From Paenibacillus graminis (GTDB lineage: Bacteria > Bacillota > Bacilli > Paenibacillales > Paenibacillaceae), in assembly GCF_000758705.1 (NCBI RefSeq), contig NZ_CP009287.1, positions 4,340,001 to 4,404,000 on the forward strand: a stretch of 64,000 bases of DNA, in the 5' to 3' direction. How positions within the stretch are numbered: the first letter of the stretch is position 1; the number at the start of each line of letters is the position of its first letter. The position numbers and the translations under genes were made by a program. Below, piece after piece: positions 1 through 7,803 of this stretch. Below the pieces are notes generated by a model. The model had not been told where the DNA came from. It did not search any database and saw only the letters and a list, made by a program, of their open reading frames with translations.

Positions 1-350
1 TTAATCATTTCAATAACATCCTCATTGGTCATTCCCAGCTTCTCCGCCTCTTCGAGCAATTTCAGGACCATTTCATCATAAAACCGGCTTCGCCGTTTGC
101 CCATTATCGTTTGCTTTGCCCCTTTGGCAACATACATACCCAGCCCTCTTTTCTTGTATAGAATTCCCTCGTTCACGAGTAACCCGATGCCTTTCACAGC
201 CGTAGCCGGATTAATTTGAAAGGTGCTTGCGAATTGCGCCATTGAGATAATCTGATCATCTTCCTGGTAGGTTCCGTTCAGAATGTCATCCTCAATCATT
301 TCGGCGATTTGTTGAAATATGGGCTGACTTGAGTCGAAATTTGTTTTCAT
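1..350 (-). CDS. GntR family (YtrA-type) transcriptional regulator, 3' end outside window
   Basis: The 116 visible codons begin MKTNFDSSQPIFQQIAEMIE and hold a winged-helix GntR DNA-binding domain (residues about 10-75, ending in a GLGMYVAKGA wing). A short helical tail (SRFYDEMVLKLLEEAEKLGM) still runs in frame at the window edge. The short tail without a large ligand domain is typical of the YtrA subfamily of about 125 residues, which usually represses an adjacent ABC-transporter operon; by family habit such genes should lie beyond position 1. The start is the ATG at 350. The upstream DNA has a clear sigma-A promoter and a dyad over the likely transcription start, so autorepression is inferred. 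The ligand is unknown. Confidence 0.85.
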   Translation of the reverse strand, partial: MKTNFDSSQPIFQQIAEMIEDDILNGTYQEDDQIISMAQFASTFQINPATAVKGIGLLVNEGILYKKRGLGMYVAKGAKQTIMGKRRSRFYDEMVLKLLEEAEKLGMTNEDVIEMI

Positions 351-368
351 TCACTCACCCTATCGGTA

Positions 369-384
369 TGTTGGTATTGCAACA
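369..384. promoter_or_regulatory. candidate operator dyad at the gntR transcription start
   Basis: TGTTGGTATTGCAACA has 5-bp perfect arms (TGTTG/CAACA) around a 6-bp centre. It sits just after the -10 element, over the expected transcription start, a normal place for an autorepressor site. Assignment to this GntR protein is inference. Confidence 0.45.
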
Positions 385-385
385 C

Positions 386-414
386 ACTATAATGCTGCTC
401 TGCGGAAGTGTCAA
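386..414 (-). promoter_or_regulatory. sigma-A promoter of the YtrA-type regulator
   Basis: Reading the minus strand, TTGACA (409-414) is followed after 17 bp by TATAGT (386-391). The ATG of the regulator lies 36 bp further on, leaving room for a short leader. Confidence 0.75.
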
Positions 415-752
415 GCCTTGATGGACAACAAAAAAGACACTCCTGGTAAAGGATGTGCCTTGTTGTTAAGGTAAAGGGAGCGGGCGCTTTCGGCTGGTTG
501 TAGGTCTGGCTATAGGCCAGCAAGAAAAACATATTATGCAGCGAAGGAAGCTTCGGCGCATTGCCAAACCGGCTTCGCGCAGCAGTTCTGCACTCTTTTT
601 ACCAATCCATACATCACTACCCTGCTCATATGTAATTCATTTACTTTTATTAAAGTATTAATAATTTGTATAAAACTTCCGTTATTTTATACTAGAGCAG
701 GCGCTCACGATCATACATGCTCGGATCAAATATGAAAAGAAGGTGTACTGCT
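415..752. other. intergenic region with the promoter of the downstream gene
   Basis: About 340 bp between divergent genes. On the plus strand TTGTAT (666-671), a 16-bp spacer and TATACT (688-693) form a plausible promoter for the gene at 753. Nothing else between 415 and 660 could be supported; the short minus-strand frame here overlaps the gntR promoter and looks accidental. Confidence 0.5.
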
Positions 753-1757
753 ATGAAGCATCCCGTAAAAACAATATTTGCTCTATTACTAATGTATGTT
801 TATCTTCCAATAGCATTTTTACTGTATATGTGTAGTTTTCAAGTGATAAGTTGGCTGGAGCCAAATGCATATTATAGATATGCCACCGATGGTAAATACA
901 CAGAGGATATCTTTTTCAAGGGAGCTATGGGTCAAGAAATCGAAGTAAGCTCTATGTTAGAAAGTATTGTAGGGAGTCAAGTCTTCAAAAGACCGCAGGA
1001 TCTTTTCTCTGCTGTACTAAAAAAGGAGGATTCCTTAAGACATACATTAGAGTCAAATAATGAATATATGCTTTATTTAAAAAAAAATAATCTCACCGTA
1101 GACCATGTTATAGCTTATATGAAAAAGATAAGCGATTTGGACGACAATTTGATGAATGCCAATCTGTACCTTACAGCCTTGGGAATCATTATGGTTTACT
1201 ATCTATTGTTTAAATACAGAAATAGGATTTATTTAGGAGCTGGATTACTGTATATCTTTCTGGTTATAGATGCATTTACATATAATCTTGTTTCAGATGC
1301 CTTTTATCCTCAAATGAAAAGACTGGTGTCCGATTTATCATATGAAGATTATTTGGTGACAGTGAAGGGATTACTCCCTGCACTTAGAGAGGCAACTTTG
1401 ACCTTTATCATTTTTGATACAGTCATCCAAAGCTATAAAGATCGTAAAAACAAAAGATTAGAGACTGACCTCAAAATCTCCTATTATTCTCTTGAAAAAG
1501 TCCTTAATATTCTAAAAAATATCATAAACGAAAACCCGAAAATTAAACTGGTCGAAGTAAAAATCAACAAAAATGTTATTCTGGAATTCTGTAAAAAAAA
1601 TAAACAGGATCAATATCTACAGGATATTAAAAAAATTATTGAACATAATCTGCAGCAAGAAATTAGGAACATCAGTAATTTGGAACTGTATGAGATCTAC
1701 TCAACCATCTATAAAAATTTAAATAAATCAACTACTTTTAAAGCGAAAGTATTCTAG
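753..1757 (+). CDS. hypothetical membrane protein with basic C-terminal region
   Basis: I do not recognise this family. The start is placed at 753, not at an in-frame ATG 36 bp upstream, because GAAGGTG lies seven bases before it. The 334-residue product has an N-terminal membrane segment (about residues 8-30), a soluble and probably extracytoplasmic stretch to about 130, and two or three more hydrophobic segments at about 135-200. A charged, lysine-rich C-terminal region (about 235-334) resembles a coiled or helical cytoplasmic tail. The gene is clearly more AT-rich than its neighbours, with runs of AAA codons, suggesting horizontal acquisition or relaxed selection. It appears monocistronic with its own promoter at 666-693. 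Confidence 0.65.
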   Translation: MKHPVKTIFALLLMYVYLPIAFLLYMCSFQVISWLEPNAYYRYATDGKYTEDIFFKGAMGQEIEVSSMLESIVGSQVFKRPQDLFSAVLKKEDSLRHTLESNNEYMLYLKKNNLTVDHVIAYMKKISDLDDNLMNANLYLTALGIIMVYYLLFKYRNRIYLGAGLLYIFLVIDAFTYNLVSDAFYPQMKRLVSDLSYEDYLVTVKGLLPALREATLTFIIFDTVIQSYKDRKNKRLETDLKISYYSLEKVLNILKNIINENPKIKLVEVKINKNVILEFCKKNKQDQYLQDIKKIIEHNLQQEIRNISNLELYEIYSTIYKNLNKSTTFKAKVF

Positions 1758-1847
1758 CGAACACAACTTTTCTTACCAGGGTAGCTGCGACTAATAAAAC
1801 ATGATTATTATCCCTAAAATTTTGTCGGCTTCTGCTAATTGTTAAAT

Positions 1848-2426
1848 CTACTGTGCCCCTAACATCACGTTTATACTATGCCATTCAATCCTGTCTTTCT
1901 CAGCCCGGTTATCCGTATATTCATGTTCGTCATCTATAAGGATCTCTTTACTTCTCAAGAACCCGAGCAATCTGGCTGCCTCTTTCCTTATGCTGTCCAT
2001 GTAACTTTGAAATTTCGAATGGTCTTTTTTGAGAATCTCCTTGTATTCGTCAGAAGTTGTAATATAGGTTAAAGCAATATACCTCAGAAAGTTGTAGCCG
2101 TCGCAATATTCATCGTACAATGTTTCCAACGTTTCCAATTGCTCTATTGCATCTTCATTCGTTAAGAGATCATCTAAAATTAAGATGATTCGTTCATGCT
2201 CAAACAGACCGAAATGGATCAATCTTCTGATTTGCTTGTCTATTTCGTGAAATGCCAATTTATCCTTATAGTCTCTTGAGATGAGTTCGAAGTATTCCTT
2301 CTCACCAAAAATCACTTCCATTTCATCATGATCGTACACCCATTGCTCAAATGCTAGGATAGAGTGCTCGTCCTTCTTATTCTTAATAAAATAATACAAG
2401 TAACGTTGTGCCGTGATTTGATCCAT
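1848..2426 (-). CDS. hypothetical acidic helical protein
   Basis: A 192-residue cytoplasmic protein with no signal peptide or membrane segment. It is rich in Asp, Glu, Tyr and Leu with almost continuous predicted helix, and I do not recognise a family. The start is well supported: GGAGG precedes the ATG at 2426 by nine bases. Small, acidic, helical orphans of this type are often immunity proteins or partners of polymorphic toxins, but no toxin gene is adjacent, so this is only a resemblance. It is convergent with the membrane-protein gene at 753; the gap between them holds no obvious hairpin terminator. Confidence 0.6.
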   Translation of the reverse strand: MDQITAQRYLYYFIKNKKDEHSILAFEQWVYDHDEMEVIFGEKEYFELISRDYKDKLAFHEIDKQIRRLIHFGLFEHERIILILDDLLTNEDAIEQLETLETLYDEYCDGYNFLRYIALTYITTSDEYKEILKKDHSKFQSYMDSIRKEAARLLGFLRSKEILIDDEHEYTDNRAEKDRIEWHSINVMLGAQ

Positions 2427-2534
2427 TAAAACACACCTCCGCTAAATCCAGACTTATCTAACATGAGGAAATTATATTTGTTTTATCCTTCAAATATCTA
2501 CTACAATCTTTTCTATGATGATATCATATTTCCT

Positions 2535-2860
2535 TCAAGATCTAGTCACAGCATGAGCTTTCAAGTCCCTTCCCCCTAAACTCCAACATCCCCGTCCTTC
2601 CACCCTCATCACCTCAATCATCATCAGCGCCACCAGCCGGAACCCTTCCGTATATACGGCAGCAGAATACATGTACTTTGCCCCAACAGATCAATTAACT
2701 CTTCCAACTCATCGTACTTTTCCGGTGAATAGCTTCTTGTGATAAGCTTCAATTAATGAAGAAATCCTTTGGTAAGGTCGTAGTATTCGGAATGTTTAGG
2801 GTGTAGACCTTCGTCTGGTTTGATGTTTCCACAGAACAAGCTTTCCAATATACTTGCCAT
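2535..2860 (-). pseudogene. DUF6809 family gene broken by several frameshifts
   Basis: On the minus strand a very strong ribosome site (AAAGGAGGAG) precedes an ATG at 2860. The frame opens MASILESLFCGNIKPDEGLH, typical of the DUF6809 N-terminus, and stops after about 36 codons. The family sequence resumes in a second frame (SPEKYDELEELIDLLGQS) and ends in a third (EGFRLVALMMIEVMR, stop at 2535). All the conserved pieces are in the right order, so this is a recently disabled copy of a small helical family common in Paenibacillus, not a chance ORF. At least two frameshifts are needed, probably three. A second remnant of the same family lies at 45056. Confidence 0.8.
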
Positions 2861-2990
2861 GCTTCTCCTCCTTTGTATAGCTAATGAAAGCTCTCGGACG
2901 CAGTGTACGTCTGCTGTAGCATTCTTGATCAAAATGCAGTGCTATTGCATTTTAGCGATATAATCACTAACATTTTTTATTATCACATAG

Positions 2991-3013
2991 AAAAAGCAGC
3001 CTATCAGGCTGCT
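2991..3013 (-). terminator. terminator of the aldo/keto reductase gene
   Basis: AGCAGCC (2995-3001), a 5-nt loop and GGCTGCT (3007-3013), followed on the minus strand by five T residues, 32 bp past the stop codon of the reductase. Confidence 0.8.
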
Positions 3014-3044
3014 CATCTGAAATCTTATTTCGGAACTCTCTTCC

Positions 3045-4034
3045 TCACTTCACAACCTCAGCACCCACCACCGGATGAGGGACATACGGCTCTTCCAGTG
3101 AAGCAATTTCTTCAGGTGTTAGTGTAATGGACAGGGCGGCGGCTGCATCTTCGAGATGGGAGCTTTTGGTCGCACCGATGATGGGAGCGGTCACGGGTTC
3201 TTTTTGCAATAACCAGGCTAGGGCAATTTGAGCGCGGGGAACGCCGCGTTGTTCGGCGATTGCTGCAACCTGTTCTGCGATCAGGCGGTCAGTATGGGCC
3301 GTTGCATCGTATTTGGATTTCTGAACCTGGTCCGTCTCGGAGCGGTGTGTGGTTTCGGACCAGTCACGCGTCAATCTGCCTGAGGCCAGCGGACTATAGG
3401 GAATCACAGCGATTTTTTCTTCCTTGCACAGCGGGAGCATCTCCCTCTCCTCTTCACGGTATAAGAGGTTTAAATGATTCTGCATCGATACGAACCGGGT
3501 CCATCCATGGTTCTCAGCGACATGCAGTGCCTTCAGGAACTGCCATGCGAACATGGCTGAAGCCCCAATGTATCTGGCCTTCCCGGCCTTCACCACATCA
3601 TGCAAAGCTTCCATCGTCTCTTCGATCGGCGTATGGTAATCCCAGCGGTGAATTTGGTACAGATCCACATAATCGGTTCCCAGCCGCTTTAAGCTTTTAT
3701 CGATTTCACTCATGATTGCCTTCCGGGACAGCCCGGCGCCATTGGGGCCTTGGTGCATACGGAAATGTACTTTCGTCGCCAGGACAATTTCATCCCGATG
3801 GGCATAATCCTTCAAAGCCCGCCCCACAATTTCCTCGCTCGTTCCATCTGAATATACATTCGCCGTATCAAAGAAATTGATACCCAGTTCAAGGGCTTGC
3901 TTGATAATAATACGGCTGCGCTCTTCATCCAGTACCCAGGGATGGACCCATCGGTCTGCTTCACCAAAGCTCATACAGCCCAGGCACAGCCGGGAGACAT
4001 CCAACCCCGTATTTCCAAGCTTCACAATTTTCAT
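3045..4034 (-). CDS. aldo/keto reductase
   Basis: NAD(P)H-dependent carbonyl reductase of the aldo/keto reductase superfamily, a cytoplasmic (alpha/beta)8 barrel. The N-terminus MKIVKLGNTGLDVSRLCLG is typical. The catalytic tetrad can be read: Asp and Tyr in FFDTANVYSDG, Lys in LATKVHF and His in YQIHRWD. The cofactor-binding tail (LAWLLQKEPVTAPIIGATK) is present, and the 329-residue length is normal. A GTG five codons upstream is possible, but GAGGA is spaced correctly for the ATG at 4034. The substrate cannot be read from sequence. Transcription starts from a promoter with MerR-type architecture, which suggests induction by an electrophile, aldehyde or other stress. Confidence 0.93.
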   Translation of the reverse strand: MKIVKLGNTGLDVSRLCLGCMSFGEADRWVHPWVLDEERSRIIIKQALELGINFFDTANVYSDGTSEEIVGRALKDYAHRDEIVLATKVHFRMHQGPNGAGLSRKAIMSEIDKSLKRLGTDYVDLYQIHRWDYHTPIEETMEALHDVVKAGKARYIGASAMFAWQFLKALHVAENHGWTRFVSMQNHLNLLYREEEREMLPLCKEEKIAVIPYSPLASGRLTRDWSETTHRSETDQVQKSKYDATAHTDRLIAEQVAAIAEQRGVPRAQIALAWLLQKEPVTAPIIGATKSSHLEDAAAALSITLTPEEIASLEEPYVPHPVVGAEVVK

Positions 4035-4080
4035 TAGACTGTTCCTCACTTTCCCGTTGTGATGTTTTCCTTCCTAAAGC

Positions 4081-4111
4081 AGTTTATTCCTTAGAGTAAA
4101 CTCTAAGGCAA
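4081..4111 (-). promoter_or_regulatory. MerR-type promoter with perfect operator palindrome
   Basis: On the minus strand TTGCCT (-35, 4106-4111) and TAAACT (-10, 4081-4086) are separated by 19 bp. A perfect 20-bp dyad, CCTTAGAGT-AA-ACTCTAAGG (4089-4108), lies essentially between the two elements and overlaps their edges. A long spacer filled by a dyad is the hallmark of MerR-family activation, and the half-site resembles those of the thiol/aldehyde-sensing (NmlR/AdhR) branch. No merR gene is in the window. Confidence 0.75.
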
Positions 4112-4403
4112 GCCTTTTGCCGCACACTGCGCTTTTTACCATGCTGCCCGTTATCCACTTGTTCCACCCGATCAAAGCCATTCGAGAAGGGCTGCAGAGT
4201 CATACCCTCATGGTAGATGCTGAGAGCAAGCTTGTAAATGTTATCTCATAATATCTTTTACAGGAAATGATCGAACATTTTGCGTGTCCTCGCAAAAAAA
4301 AGGCGTGTCCTCCCTCGAATGCGCCATAGGATACGGATACCATAATTTCAGTCGTATGCTATTCTCCTTGTGAGCACATTATCCAACACAAGGAGTGTTG
4401 ATC

Positions 4404-4556
4404 ATGGCAAAGGTTTTGACGCAAACTTTTTTTCGGAACCGATCAGCTTTATGAATGGCAGTCATCTCTGACTCATATCCGTCAACAGCCAGATCGAGCA
4501 TTTGGGCAGCGGGCTGGACATCCTTGCTATCTGAATCCAGAGCTATATGAGTCTTC
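4404..4556 (+). pseudogene. frameshifted 5' remnant of an unidentified gene
   Basis: A good ribosome site (CAAGGAGTG) precedes ATG at 4404. The frame reads MAKVLTQTFF and is thrown out at a run of seven T. In the neighbouring frame a coding-like stretch follows (GTDQLYEWQSSLTHIRQQ, then PDRAFGQRAGHPCYLNPELY), running into the 3' end of the convergent EIIC gene. This looks like the first 50 or so codons of a gene that was frameshifted and truncated. I do not recognise the family. Confidence 0.5.
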
Positions 4557-4558
4557 AT

Positions 4559-5683
4559 TCATTTACTTGGTGTTTGCATCCGTCCAAGTTCAGGCTCCAG
4601 CTTCACGAACAGCGTCGCAATCAGCGCGATTAGGAATCCTGCCGTGCAGGCGATCAGGAAGCCGCCGAACCCGTCTCCCAGGTAAGCGGGCAAGGTTGCC
4701 AGTCCCGGAAAAGCGAAAGAGATCGCAGACGAGCCAAACATCCCGGCCATTCCGCCGCCGATAGCTCCGGCACAGCAGACGGCAATCATCGGCTTGCGCA
4801 TTGGCAGGTTCACACCGAACATCGCAGGCTCGGTGACTCCGAACAAAGCGGAGATGGAGGCGGATAAGCTTAGGGTTTTGAACTTCTTGTCTTTGGCTCT
4901 GAAGAAAACCGCGAGCGCAGCCCCCGCCTGCGCGAAGGCAGCCGGGCCCATCAGGGCCAGAATGGTATCCGAACCGCTTAAGTTGATATTGTTGATCGCC
5001 AACGGCACCAGACTCCAGTGCAAGCCAAAGATAACCATCGGCTGAATAATTGCACCCAGAACGATTCCCGCTCCTACCGGACTGAAATGGTACACCAGAC
5101 TGTAACCTTGGGCGAGTACGTTCCCGGCAAGTGAGCCCACCGGCCCGAACACCAGCAGCGTCGCAGATGACACCACAACTATCGAGATCAAGGGAGTGAA
5201 GAATTCCCGAATGACCTCGGGCAACACTTTGACGCAGATTCGTTCGACATACACCAGCAAGCCTACTGCGAGAATGATGGGGATGGCACTCGCCGGATAA
5301 TTGACGGATGTCACGTCCATGCCGAGAAACCTTATCGACTCATGGTCTGCAAACCGGGTGGTCAGACCCGGGTACAGCAGCACCCCGGCGATCACAACGG
5401 CGGTAAAAGGATTGGCCTTGAATTTACGGGCTGCTGTATACGCCAGAAGAATAGGAAGATAGTAGAACAGACTATCCGCCATCGCATTCAGCACAATATA
5501 TGTATCCTCTGTTGTACTGAGCAGCTTCAACGCCGCTGCACCGGCCAAAAGCCCTTTCATAATACCCGCCGCACTCAGAATATTGACAATTGGAAGAAAG
5601 ATTCCGGAGATACCGTCAATAATGATATTGACCGCACTCCTTTTAGAATGATTTACAGACGTTTCCTGATTATGTACTTCCAT
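4559..5683 (-). CDS. PTS sugar transporter EIIC subunit, stand-alone
   Basis: Membrane permease domain of a phosphotransferase system of the beta-glucoside/sucrose (Glc superfamily) type. The 374 residues carry about ten membrane segments and the signatures GLHWSLVPLAINNI and GVTEPAMFGVN, which match the conserved GITEPAIYGV-type motif near the sugar site. Paralogues such as BglF are IIB-IIC-IIA fusions of about 600 residues. This protein has no IIB (no CxxR cysteine loop) and no IIA, and starts almost directly with the first membrane helix. It must borrow IIA/IIB domains from elsewhere or act otherwise. No antiterminator, phospho-glycosidase or IIB gene is adjacent. GGGGGA precedes the start by a normal distance. 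Confidence 0.88.
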   Translation of the reverse strand: MEVHNQETSVNHSKRSAVNIIIDGISGIFLPIVNILSAAGIMKGLLAGAAALKLLSTTEDTYIVLNAMADSLFYYLPILLAYTAARKFKANPFTAVVIAGVLLYPGLTTRFADHESIRFLGMDVTSVNYPASAIPIILAVGLLVYVERICVKVLPEVIREFFTPLISIVVVSSATLLVFGPVGSLAGNVLAQGYSLVYHFSPVGAGIVLGAIIQPMVIFGLHWSLVPLAINNINLSGSDTILALMGPAAFAQAGAALAVFFRAKDKKFKTLSLSASISALFGVTEPAMFGVNLPMRKPMIAVCCAGAIGGGMAGMFGSSAISFAFPGLATLPAYLGDGFGGFLIACTAGFLIALIATLFVKLEPELGRMQTPSK

Positions 5684-5716
5684 AAAAGTTCCCCCTGCAC
5701 TCTTTGCTTTATATCC

Positions 5717-5734
5717 GGCCAGATATTTTTGGCC
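5717..5734. promoter_or_regulatory. dyad in the EIIC leader
   Basis: GGCCA and TGGCC arms separated by 8 bp lie about 35 bp upstream of the EIIC start, between it and a TATAGT-like -10. It could be an operator; it does not resemble a BglG/LicT antiterminator target. Confidence 0.25.
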
Positions 5735-5863
5735 TATCTTTTAACATCTACTATAGCATAGCGGCAAGAGGGTGAGGCACCCCAACAATTAGTGCAATTC
5801 ATTCAAAGCGGAGGGCACATTTTGGGCATGTGCTGCACCCATACTCCAACTCAACACAAATAA

Positions 5864-5903
5864 CCCGTAAGAGGGCCACTTGTTTAAGCTTTCCTCTTAC
5901 GGG
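5864..5903 (-). terminator. hairpin downstream of the ABC-F gene
   Basis: A perfect 11-bp stem (CCCGTAAGAGG/CCTCTTACGGG) with an 18-nt loop starts about 30 bp beyond the stop codon. It lacks a clear T run, so termination is likely but not certain. Confidence 0.55.
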
Positions 5904-5934
5904 CCACTGTTCAGACCAGCCTTGTTGCCAGCCG

Positions 5935-7491
5935 TTAAAACACTTTCGTAGTCCACGATTCGCAGTTCCACGTTTCGGTCACGATATCGCGGTAGAATTC
6001 GGGTTCATGGGAGATCAGCAGAATGCTGCCCTTATACGCTTGGAGCGCACGCTGCAGCTCATCCTTCGCATCCACATCAAGATGGTTGGTCGGTTCGTCC
6101 AGCACCAGCAGATTTGTCTCGCGGTTGATGAGTTTGCACAGACGGACTTTGGCTTTCTCGCCGCCGCTCAAGACCGCAATCTTGCTCTCAATATGCTGGG
6201 TCGTCAGACCGCATTTGGCCAGTGCTGCCCGGATTTCAAACTGGGTATAGGAAGGGAACTCCGTCCAGATCTCTTCAATACAGGTATTGTAGTTCGTTCC
6301 CTTGATTTCCTGCTCGAAATAGCCGATTTCCAGCAGGTCGCCAAGTCTGGCTGAACCTGAAACCGCCGGAATTTGGCCGAGAATACTGCGCAGCAGCGTG
6401 GTCTTACCGATCCCGTTGGCACCGACAAGCGCAATTTTTTGTCCCCGCTCCATTTGCAGGTTCAGAGGCCTGGACAGCGGAGAATCGTAGCCGATGACGA
6501 GATCTTTGGTTTCAAAGATCAGCTTGCCGGAAGTGCGCGCGGCCTTGAAGTTGAATTGCGGCTTCGGTTTTTCCCTGGCGAGCTCGATGACCTCCATCTT
6601 GTCCAGCTTTTTCTGCCGGGACATCGCCATGTTCCGCGTAGCCACGCTGGCTTTGTTCCGCGCAACGAAGTCCTTCAGATCGGCAATTTCCTGCTGCTGA
6701 CGTTTAAAGGCTGATTCGAGCTGCGACTTTTTCGCCTCGTACACTTGCTGGAAATACTCATAATCCCCCACATAACGCGTCAGCGATTGATTTTCCATAT
6801 GGTAGATCAGGTTGATCACGCTGTTCAGGAAAGGAATGTCATGAGAAATCAAAATGAAGGCATTCTCGTATTCCTGTAAATAGCGCTTCAGCCATACGAT
6901 ATGCTGTTCATCGAGATAGTTCGTAGGTTCGTCAAGCAGCAGGATGTCGGGTTTCTCCAGCAGCAGTTTGGCCAGCAGCACCTTGGTCCGTTGCCCGCCG
7001 CTGAGATCATGCACATCCTTATCCAAACCGATATCCGTAAGGCCCAGCCCGCGGGCAGTTTCGTCGATTTTGGCGTCGATCATATAGAAATCCTGGCTTG
7101 TCAGTGTGTCCTGAATCGTTCCGACATCCTCCAGCAGCTGTTCCAGTTCCTCTGGGGACACATCTCCCATTCTGCCGTACATGTCGTTCATTTCTTGCTC
7201 CATATCGAAGAGATATTGAAACGCCCCGCGCAGAACATCGCGAATCGATTGTCCCTTCGTCAGCACCGCATGCTGGTCCAAGTAGCCCGCCCGCATACGT
7301 TTTGCCCATTCGACTTTGCCTTCGTCCGGCTGGAGCTTGCCCGTAATGATGTTCATGAAGGTGGATTTCCCTTCACCGTTCGCGCCGATCAGGCCGATAT
7401 GTTCACCCTTTAGCAGGCGAAAGGATACATCGCTGAATATCGCCCGGTCTCCAAAACCGTGACTCAGCCGTTCTACATTTAGTATACTCAT
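5935..7491 (-). CDS. yfmM: ABC-F family ribosome-associated ATPase, YfmM-like
   Basis: Cytoplasmic ABC-F protein with two nucleotide-binding domains and no membrane part. The first domain (about 1-240) has Walker A GANGEGKST, signature LSGGQRTK and Walker B ILLLDEPTN. The second (about 320-518) has GANGIGKTT, LSGGEKAK and LLVLDEPTNHLD. The charged linker (about 240-310) contains NKASVATRNMAMSRQKKLDK. ABC-F proteins bind the ribosomal E site and rescue stalled or antibiotic-blocked ribosomes. The 518-residue length, the opening MSILNVERLSHGFGDRAIF and the ending NCESWTTKVF agree, as I recall it, with Bacillus subtilis YfmM. Resistance activity is not implied. The gene appears monocistronic, with its own upstream region of about 300 bp. 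Confidence 0.92.
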   Translation of the reverse strand: MSILNVERLSHGFGDRAIFSDVSFRLLKGEHIGLIGANGEGKSTFMNIITGKLQPDEGKVEWAKRMRAGYLDQHAVLTKGQSIRDVLRGAFQYLFDMEQEMNDMYGRMGDVSPEELEQLLEDVGTIQDTLTSQDFYMIDAKIDETARGLGLTDIGLDKDVHDLSGGQRTKVLLAKLLLEKPDILLLDEPTNYLDEQHIVWLKRYLQEYENAFILISHDIPFLNSVINLIYHMENQSLTRYVGDYEYFQQVYEAKKSQLESAFKRQQQEIADLKDFVARNKASVATRNMAMSRQKKLDKMEVIELAREKPKPQFNFKAARTSGKLIFETKDLVIGYDSPLSRPLNLQMERGQKIALVGANGIGKTTLLRSILGQIPAVSGSARLGDLLEIGYFEQEIKGTNYNTCIEEIWTEFPSYTQFEIRAALAKCGLTTQHIESKIAVLSGGEKAKVRLCKLINRETNLLVLDEPTNHLDVDAKDELQRALQAYKGSILLISHEPEFYRDIVTETWNCESWTTKVF

Positions 7492-7803
7492 GAGTTAAAC
7501 ACCTTTTCCTTTATACAGTATCTCGTCATATTATAAAGGCTAAAGCGCCACAACTCCAGACAGGTTTTAAAAATAAAAACAAAGCACCGCACTTATACTA
7601 ATCCTGCCCTCAGCTTAGTAACGCCAAATTCCTGGTAACCCTTTAGGCACGTCAACATGTAGACCCAGCCTTCTTTGTTGCCTAATAAATGATGTATCAG
7701 ATTTATACTGCTCTCCCCTCGATACTTTCCAAATAGAGAATCCGCCCCAAACGGCCATTAAAATAACCCGAGGAACGGCTTGCTGTTCAAGGTTTCCAAA
7801 AAA
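7492..7803. other. intergenic region between selO and the ABC-F gene
   Basis: About 310 bp without a supported gene. It must hold the ABC-F promoter on the minus strand, but I could not choose one with confidence. ABC-F leaders often contain attenuators; no unambiguous terminator/antiterminator pair was found here. The frame continuing past the SelO stop is open for about 58 codons but has no start or recognisable sequence. Confidence 0.4.

Noticed and set aside
347..532. Open frame of 61 codons on the minus strand
   Set aside because: It runs through the promoter, operator and first bases of the GntR gene, has no ribosome site and resembles no protein.
2903..3127. 74-codon plus-strand frame
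   Set aside because: It overlaps the terminator and 3' end of the aldo/keto reductase gene and shows no protein family features.
7624..7803. Open frame continuing about 58 codons after the SelO stop
   Set aside because: The SelO C-terminus (FCGT) is the normal family end; the extension has no start, no homology I recognise and is short enough to be chance.
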